Assembly (NCBI RefSeq): GCF_003264935.1
Contig: NZ_QLOE01000002.1
Coordinates: forward strand, 149,374-213,373
Source: Methanothermobacter tenebrarum
Lineage (GTDB): Archaea > Methanobacteriota > Methanobacteria > Methanobacteriales > DSM-23052
Direction: 5' to 3'
Length of the DNA: 64,000 nucleotides
Shown: piece by piece, positions 59,008 to 64,000 of the stretch
Numbering within the stretch: the stretch's first letter is position 1
How the letters are laid out: each line of letters starts with the position of its first letter
Notes under the pieces: generated by a model
What the model was told of the DNA's origin: nothing
Database searches by the model: none
What the model saw: the letters and a program-made list of their open reading frames with translations, nothing else
Translations under genes and position numbers: made by a program

Positions 59008-59700
59008 TTACTTTCTGAATTTTATAATTGTCGTTGAAAGATAATTTCCATTCCTCATAAATCCCTCTCGGATCGTCTCATCTTTCATGCTACAATTTTG
59101 GATGGAAACTATCTTCTTCTCCCGTGGATCATCACCTATTATATCTTCTATTTCACTTCCAGATTTTGGACTCTTCATTATAATACAAGTATCTACATAT
59201 GATATTATCTCTTTTAGTCTTTCATCGACCCGTGGAACCACTACCAGTATCTCATCACCTTCTACAAGTGTCATGGAAGCGCTGGCAGCACAACCTGTAA
59301 ATGATGTCACCCCAGGCACCATTTCAACCTCAAAACCAAGATCTTCTATACGCTCTTGAAGATAAGAAAACGTACTATACAAGGAAGGATCACCAAGTGT
59401 CACAAACGCCACATCATAGCCCTTTTCTAGTTCATCGGCAACAAGTTTGGCAGCCTCATCCCAGTGCCGTTCAAGCTCTTTAATATCCCTCGTCATAGGG
59501 AATACTGGCTCAATCAACCTGTAATTGTCCCTACTAGCAAGGATGTCCTTGATGATTGAAAGAGCTCTGCTTGGTTTATTCCTGGAAGATCTTGGCGCGC
59601 AGATTACAGGCACATCTTTTATAATCTTGACAGCTTTGAGTGTGAGAAGTTCGCTGTCACCTGGCCCGACACCAACACCAATAAGCTTTCCTTCACCCAA
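59008..59700 (-). CDS. cbiL: Cobalt-factor II C20-methyltransferase
   Basis: CbiL methylates C20 of cobalt-factor II in anaerobic cobamide synthesis, needed for the Mtr methyltransferase of methanogens. The 230-residue tetrapyrrole methylase has KLIGVGVGPGDSELLTLKAV at the start, LGDPSLYSTFSYL, and VPGVTSFTGCAA. The open frame extends to 59958, but TTG 59700 fits because GGTGTTTAGA precedes it and similarity begins there. Other cob genes are not in the window. It is divergent from the helicase gene. Confidence 0.9.
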   Translation of the reverse strand: MGEGKLIGVGVGPGDSELLTLKAVKIIKDVPVICAPRSSRNKPSRALSIIKDILASRDNYRLIEPVFPMTRDIKELERHWDEAAKLVADELEKGYDVAFVTLGDPSLYSTFSYLQERIEDLGFEVEMVPGVTSFTGCAASASMTLVEGDEILVVVPRVDERLKEIISYVDTCIIMKSPKSGSEIEDIIGDDPREKKIVSIQNCSMKDETIREGFMRNGNYLSTTIIKFRK

Positions 59701-59730
59701 TCTAAACACCAAAATTCTATTAGCCCATAC

Positions 59731-59742
59731 TATTATATATTT
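59731..59742. promoter_or_regulatory. Shared AT-rich TATA element between cbiL and the helicase gene
   Basis: ATTATATATTTT reads as TATA on both strands. It is about 30 bases from cbiL TTG 59700 and about 25 bases from helicase ATG 59765. One palindromic element may serve both directions. Confidence 0.45.
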
Positions 59743-59764
59743 TCCACGATAATAAAAAAAGACA

Positions 59765-61483
59765 ATGAAAGAGACCATTATATGCCCTAAATGTGGGATG
59801 TTAAAGAAAAACTGCATATGTAAAGGGGGGCTAATATTCCCTGAAAAAATCCAAAAAAGAAATCTTAAAAAAGAACATCCACACATCCCTGATAAGATCA
59901 TAGAAAATTTCCCCTTCCCACGACCAAGACCAGGCCAATTAGATATAATAAATGACATCTACGAGGCCATAGAAGAAGGCTACAAATATATTATATTAGA
60001 AGCTGGGACTGGAACAGGAAAATCAGCGATAGCAATCACCCTTGCTCGGATATACCAACCAGCGTATATCCTCACAATGACAAAACAACTCCAAGATCAA
60101 TATGCCAGGGAATTTAGGATCCCAACTGTCAAGGGACGGTCAAATTTTTATTGTAAAAGCGACGATCTCGAATCTACCTGCGACATTGGAGTGTGCCAGA
60201 CCACACCATCATCTGAGAATTTCCAATGCCCTTATGGTGTCAGCCGCGGTGAAACATTATTCTTCAAGGAAGCTTTCAAGGATTCTCATGGGAACAAAAT
60301 CTATTTCAAGTCAAGGGAACATTGCCAGTATTGGGAACAAAAAGCCCATGGAATAAACAGTCCCATAACCCTCATGAACTATGACTACGCCTTCCTAGAA
60401 CTCAATTATGTAGGCCACTTCGGAAAAAGAAAATTAATGGTACTGGATGAAGCCCATAATATAGAAAACAAACTCATGCAAAGACTCGAGGTTAATCTCT
60501 CCAATAAAAGGTTGGAAAAGGATATAAAAAAGAGAATACCCGATGAGATGTTCGAGGAAGATGATCCCAAAGAGTGGATACTTCCAATCGATGCAATATC
60601 CCAGGATTACAAGGATCTTGACAAGAGCCAGATGTCTAAAAGGCGAGCTAATAGGATGAAAAGGATGATAAAACGCCTAGATGAACTTAAAAAGAGTCTG
60701 GAAAAAGAACCCAAAAATTGGGTTATCGACACAAACCATGAAAAGGTATCCTTCAAGCCACTTCAAGTCGATAAATATGCTCCTCGTTATCTTTTTTCCC
60801 ATGCTGACATATGCTTGTTTATGAGTGCAACAATACTCTCAGATAGGATGTTCTGCAAATGGCTCGGCATAAACCCTGAAGAATCATTCTTTTTGAAAGT
60901 TGACAGTCCATTCCCTGCCTCGAGGCGGCCAATAGAATTAAAACTCATCGGAAGAATGTCAAAAAATAGGATAAAGGACACAGCACCAAAAACAATCCCC
61001 ATATTAAAAAGGATATTAGAAAGGCACAAGTATGATAAAGGACTTATACACACTCATAATTACCGCTGCCAGAAATTCATATTAAAGAATATCCCTGATG
61101 ATCGCCTTATAGGACATAAAATTCACAATCGCGAAGAAATGTTAAAATATTTTGAAGAAAGTGAAAAACCTCTTGTACTTGTAAGTCCATCAATGAGCGA
61201 AGGCGTTGACTTACCCTATGACAAATGCAGATTCCAGGTAATTTACAAGATACCATTCCCTTATCTCGGTGACAAGCAAGTTAACATGCGCCAAAAAAGG
61301 GACAAGAAATGGTATGCTTACAAGACTGTCATGACCTTAATGCAAGCCTACGGAAGAGGTATGCGCGCCCACGACGATGAATGTTACACCTACATCCTAG
61401 ATGCAAATATAACAATGCTATTCAGAAGCCCATTATACCGCTCGCTCTTGCCACAATTCTTCAAAGAAGCCATAATAGAATAA
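59765..61483 (+). CDS. XPD/DinG-type superfamily 2 helicase with iron-sulfur cysteines
   Basis: The 572-residue protein begins with a small zinc motif ([13 protein letters not shown]). A helicase core follows: [12 protein letters not shown] (Walker A, near residue 80), [10 protein letters not shown] (DEAH box), [11 protein letters not shown] and [12 protein letters not shown] (motif VI). Between motifs I and II, cysteines in [23 protein letters not shown] and EHCQYW fit the [4Fe-4S] cluster of XPD, DinG and FancJ. It should unwind DNA 5' to 3'. It is a DinG-like archaeal paralogue rather than XPD proper. No strong ribosome site precedes ATG. Confidence 0.88.
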   Translation: MKETIICPKCGMLKKNCICKGGLIFPEKIQKRNLKKEHPHIPDKIIENFPFPRPRPGQLDIINDIYEAIEEGYKYIILEAGTGTGKSAIAITLARIYQPAYILTMTKQLQDQYAREFRIPTVKGRSNFYCKSDDLESTCDIGVCQTTPSSENFQCPYGVSRGETLFFKEAFKDSHGNKIYFKSREHCQYWEQKAHGINSPITLMNYDYAFLELNYVGHFGKRKLMVLDEAHNIENKLMQRLEVNLSNKRLEKDIKKRIPDEMFEEDDPKEWILPIDAISQDYKDLDKSQMSKRRANRMKRMIKRLDELKKSLEKEPKNWVIDTNHEKVSFKPLQVDKYAPRYLFSHADICLFMSATILSDRMFCKWLGINPEESFFLKVDSPFPASRRPIELKLIGRMSKNRIKDTAPKTIPILKRILERHKYDKGLIHTHNYRCQKFILKNIPDDRLIGHKIHNREEMLKYFEESEKPLVLVSPSMSEGVDLPYDKCRFQVIYKIPFPYLGDKQVNMRQKRDKKWYAYKTVMTLMQAYGRGMRAHDDECYTYILDANITMLFRSPLYRSLLPQFFKEAIIE

Positions 61484-61549
61484 ACAACTGAAAAAAGAAC
61501 ATTCTAAACAAGCCTCTTCTTCCATAAAAAAATAAAAATTGTGGGGGGG

Positions 61550-64000
61550 TTAAACTTTGAAGCCGCCTTTCAGGAACCCGAAGATAGCCAAGCCAACTAG
61601 TATAATGCCTCCGATAACCCCATAGATATACCATCCAGCACCCGCTGACTTAGTACCTGGAGAAGCCCTCGTAACCTCATAAGCCTTGCCCTGTCCACTT
61701 CCAGGACCGGAAGCAGCAGCTGAAACACTAGTGGCGCCTGAAACAGCACCCACAAAGGAACCAACGAAACCAGGAGAAACACCACCAGAAATACTTGAAC
61801 CACCAGGAACACCAGGGACACCTGGCACGCCGGGAGTGCCTGGAACGCTTGGTATTAGATCAGAGAGTTGACGATCTGGTAATCCTCTAATGTATTGGAT
61901 GGCATTGCCTGAAGGTGAACCGGCAGCGCCTGAAAGTATGGAGTTCAATTCGTCTTTTGTAATATATTTTACTTGTGCTTCATTAGCTACTATGTATTGT
62001 GAACGCACACCGGTAGGTTCTTTTCCCTTGTACCAGTCTATATAAGCTCTAAGACCATTTGCCCCAGTATTGAAGCTTGGCCCTTTGTATGTGATTATCA
62101 CTGCTTTTCCTATGTTCAGTTTCTCGTTCCAGATTATTAGTATGCCTTCAATTTGTCCGCCTTCAATAGAAGATGATATTGTATTAAGTAGTCTTTGGTT
62201 GTAGTATGTTCCTTGTCCTGGTGATACACCTAGGAGTAATAGTAGTCCATCATCTTTGCAATAGTCTGTTGTTGTTACATAGATGTACTTTTCATTTTCT
62301 CCTCTTGGATAATTTTCGTATATGTAGTCTGCTATGAGATATGACGGTGATACTCCTGGACAGACATGGTTATGGAATAGATAGACCATTAGCATGTCGA
62401 ATGGTGGATCATAGGACCATGCGTTTGCAATTGTAACTATGCCATTCCAGTTTTTAAACACCCTGGACACTGTTGGGTTAGTGTAATTCCATCCAGCTCC
62501 TATATCATATATTGGTCCTTTGGTGTCGTTTGATATTATGAATCCTCTGATTGGATCATAGATCAGTTGCACAGCATAGAGTATCTTGTCTTCTTCTGTG
62601 ATGTTAAATGAGAATTTTCCAAATCCTCCAGGCTTGCCTATGATATTTGTAGCGTAGCTTCCGTCTTTTAATATGAATGTGAACCATAGTTGACTCCAAA
62701 GTGCACTGTGGACTGGTAGTAATGTTTTTCGGCTTAATCTTGACCCTAGCATTTCATAGATTCCGTCCCATATTGGACTCGTATCTTGGTCATTTAAGCG
62801 TGCGTAGCCTGCTGATGTTAATACAAGGAGTTCAAGGCTATCCTTTTCTACTTGTATGCCTGCTTGTTTTAATAATTCTTTTGCTATGTTGGCGGCTTCG
62901 ATACCTATTCCTTTTAGTTGGTCATATGTTAAGTTGCCTTTTGTGTATGTTTTATTTTCTGGTGTTGCATTTACAAGGTTGCTCTGGCTTAGGATGTATT
63001 CCATGTCAAGTCCATGGGCGTCTTGGACTGTTGTGCTTCCCACTCCACCTGCAAGGTAATTGACTTGTTCTTCTGTGAGGTTGTCGAACGCGTAGAGTAT
63101 TTTTACTAGTGATTCTGGGTTTGTTATTAATTTTTGGACTGCCCATGCGTTGAATTTTAGTTCTGTTACTGTGTCTTCTTCTACTGTTGCATTTGTTTCT
63201 CTTTTGAATTGTTCTGTTAATTCTGTCCAGTTGTATGTCATGATAATGAGTGTTCCTCTTTGTGTGTTTGAGTTCCAGCGTATGAATCCTACCATGTTGG
63301 GATCGTCTGTGGTGTTGTATCCAATATATGCTCTTTTCCCTGGAGTTGCATCCATTGCATATACGAAGACGTCGTCGTCAGATCCGCCAGGAACTCCAAT
63401 AACTATATAGCTAGTCGATTCAGCTCCTCCCGTACCTGTGCTTGGCGGATAGTATTTGAGTAGTGTTTCTATCATTGCGTAGCCGCTTATTGTTCCGAGG
63501 CATACGTGTCCGTGGAATGCTGCTTCTCTTAATATGTCTGCTGGTAGTCCTAGTGCCCAAGCGTTGGCTAGGCTTGCTATTGGGAATGTGTCGTTTCCTA
63601 GTTTTTGGGTGAGGTTGTTCCATTGCGTCTGTGTCATGTTCTGGGAGATTGTTCCAATGTAGGTTGGTGTTAAGCTGGCGTTTTTGAAGTATGCTAGGAT
63701 TAGGTCGTTTCCTTTTTTGGTTATGAATGCGAAGTCTAATGTGTCTAGTCTTGTTTTTCTGAGTAGTAGTAGGTTGCCTTTACCAAAGCTTATGGTTCCA
63801 TTTGCTTGGTTGAGTATGCCCTCGAGTACGTCTTCTGATGTGTTGTTTTTGTAGTATGCGCTGCCTGCTGTTGTTATTACTAGGATTTGTCCTGTTTTGG
63901 TGAAGTTTAGGATCTGGTCTGCTTTTTGTGTTATTTCTCTCCCTGTTTTGTAGGCTTCTGTGGCTTGTAGTGTTATTTGTAGGTGTGCGTAGTATTTTGG
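61550..64000 (-). CDS. Large surface protein with two FmdE-like domains, 5' end outside the window
   Basis: At least 816 residues are visible, open to the right edge. Two modules each start with a helical region and an LVLTSAGYA or LVITTAGSA strand. Each then carries an FmdE-type motif, FHGHVCLGTISGYAM or FHNHVCPGVSPSYLI. Only the second keeps the later TTDYCKDDG and GQGTYY region. Many NxT/S sites suggest an outer-face location. A PGTPGVPGVPGVPGG tract and Gly/Ser linker precede a C-terminal membrane helix ending KGGFKV. FmdE relatives bind metal, but the function is unknown. Confidence 0.8.
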   Translation of the reverse strand, partial: PKYYAHLQITLQATEAYKTGREITQKADQILNFTKTGQILVITTAGSAYYKNNTSEDVLEGILNQANGTISFGKGNLLLLRKTRLDTLDFAFITKKGNDLILAYFKNASLTPTYIGTISQNMTQTQWNNLTQKLGNDTFPIASLANAWALGLPADILREAAFHGHVCLGTISGYAMIETLLKYYPPSTGTGGAESTSYIVIGVPGGSDDDVFVYAMDATPGKRAYIGYNTTDDPNMVGFIRWNSNTQRGTLIIMTYNWTELTEQFKRETNATVEEDTVTELKFNAWAVQKLITNPESLVKILYAFDNLTEEQVNYLAGGVGSTTVQDAHGLDMEYILSQSNLVNATPENKTYTKGNLTYDQLKGIGIEAANIAKELLKQAGIQVEKDSLELLVLTSAGYARLNDQDTSPIWDGIYEMLGSRLSRKTLLPVHSALWSQLWFTFILKDGSYATNIIGKPGGFGKFSFNITEEDKILYAVQLIYDPIRGFIISNDTKGPIYDIGAGWNYTNPTVSRVFKNWNGIVTIANAWSYDPPFDMLMVYLFHNHVCPGVSPSYLIADYIYENYPRGENEKYIYVTTTDYCKDDGLLLLLGVSPGQGTYYNQRLLNTISSSIEGGQIEGILIIWNEKLNIGKAVIITYKGPSFNTGANGLRAYIDWYKGKEPTGVRSQYIVANEAQVKYITKDELNSILSGAAGSPSGNAIQYIRGLPDRQLSDLIPSVPGTPGVPGVPGVPGGSSISGGVSPGFVGSFVGAVSGATSVSAAASGPGSGQGKAYEVTRASPGTKSAGAGWYIYGVIGGIILVGLAIFGFLKGGFKV

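Noticed and set aside
59701..59958. N-terminal extension of CbiL
   Set aside because: The extra 86 residues are hydrophobic and unlike the family, cross the promoter and overlap the helicase start.

Overview
The window looks like a chromosomal segment of a hydrogenotrophic methanogen of the order Methanobacteriales, most likely a Methanothermobacter-like organism. The evidence is internal: formylmethanofuran:H4MPT formyltransferase (ftr), a complete F420-reducing hydrogenase operon (frhADGB), cobalamin-type C20 methyltransferase, archaeal RNA polymerase subunits Rpo4 and Rpo11, TFS, aIF2-alpha, PCNA, GINS, Hjc, EndoQ, Csl4, Nop10, Pus10 and Dph2. Shine-Dalgarno sites of the GGTGAT type, TATA boxes about 25-30 bases upstream of genes, and an archaeal type A RNase P RNA agree with this. 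The gene order (argG, ftr, trkH, gatB, dnaK, frh, pcn, lysA, hisF) matches what I recall of Methanothermobacter thermautotrophicus, but that is memory, not a search.

Layout. 1-11975: a broken FAD oxidoreductase at the left edge, two membrane or metalloenzyme genes, argG, NAD(P)HX repair, a K+ channel with a triplicated C-terminal domain, ftr, a TRAM protein and the TrkH/TrkA potassium pair. 11972-13891: an MBL hydrolase, Hjc and seven tRNA genes, including tRNA-Trp with a box C/D guide intron. 14053-21382: a zinc-ribbon membrane protein, a radical SAM protein, gatB, a CBS-ParB fusion, hisE, and larB divergent from hypF. 21377-25866: a heat-shock block (HTH regulator, direct-repeat operators, grpE-dnaK-dnaJ), then RNase P RNA directly behind initiator tRNA-Met on the other strand. 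26193-29703: paired membrane coiled-coil proteins, map, a frameshifted methyltransferase, a macrodomain protein and a DUF4190-like protein. 29730-34764: frhADGB, a 440-base gap that holds a candidate structured RNA, a glycine-rich PepSY-like protein and a PAC2 protein. 34823-45858: two tRNA-Arg genes, EndoQ, then long minus-strand information-processing operons, and srp54. 45869-51235: pus10, small membrane proteins, the rpl21e-rpo4-DUF655-ksgA cluster, and a membrane protein/HTH pair. 51227-57299: dapF, lysA, argD, an Ogg-type glycosylase and hisF. 57577-64000: tRNA-Arg, a candidate small RNA, an ACR3 arsenite pump, cbiL, an XPD/DinG-type helicase and a large surface protein with two FmdE-like domains that runs off the right edge.

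Functionally this is mainly core chromosome: methanogenesis (ftr, frh), amino acid synthesis (argG, argD, dapF, lysA, hisE, hisF), nickel enzyme maturation (hypF, frhD, larB), potassium homeostasis, RNA processing, DNA replication and repair, and protein folding. There is no CRISPR array, integrase, transposase or complete mobile element. The best candidates for something undescribed are the structured RNA at 33340-33505, the small RNA candidate near 57740-57806, the repeat operators shared by the dnaK region and the TRAM gene, the triplicated domain on the K+ channel, and the duplicated FmdE-like surface protein.
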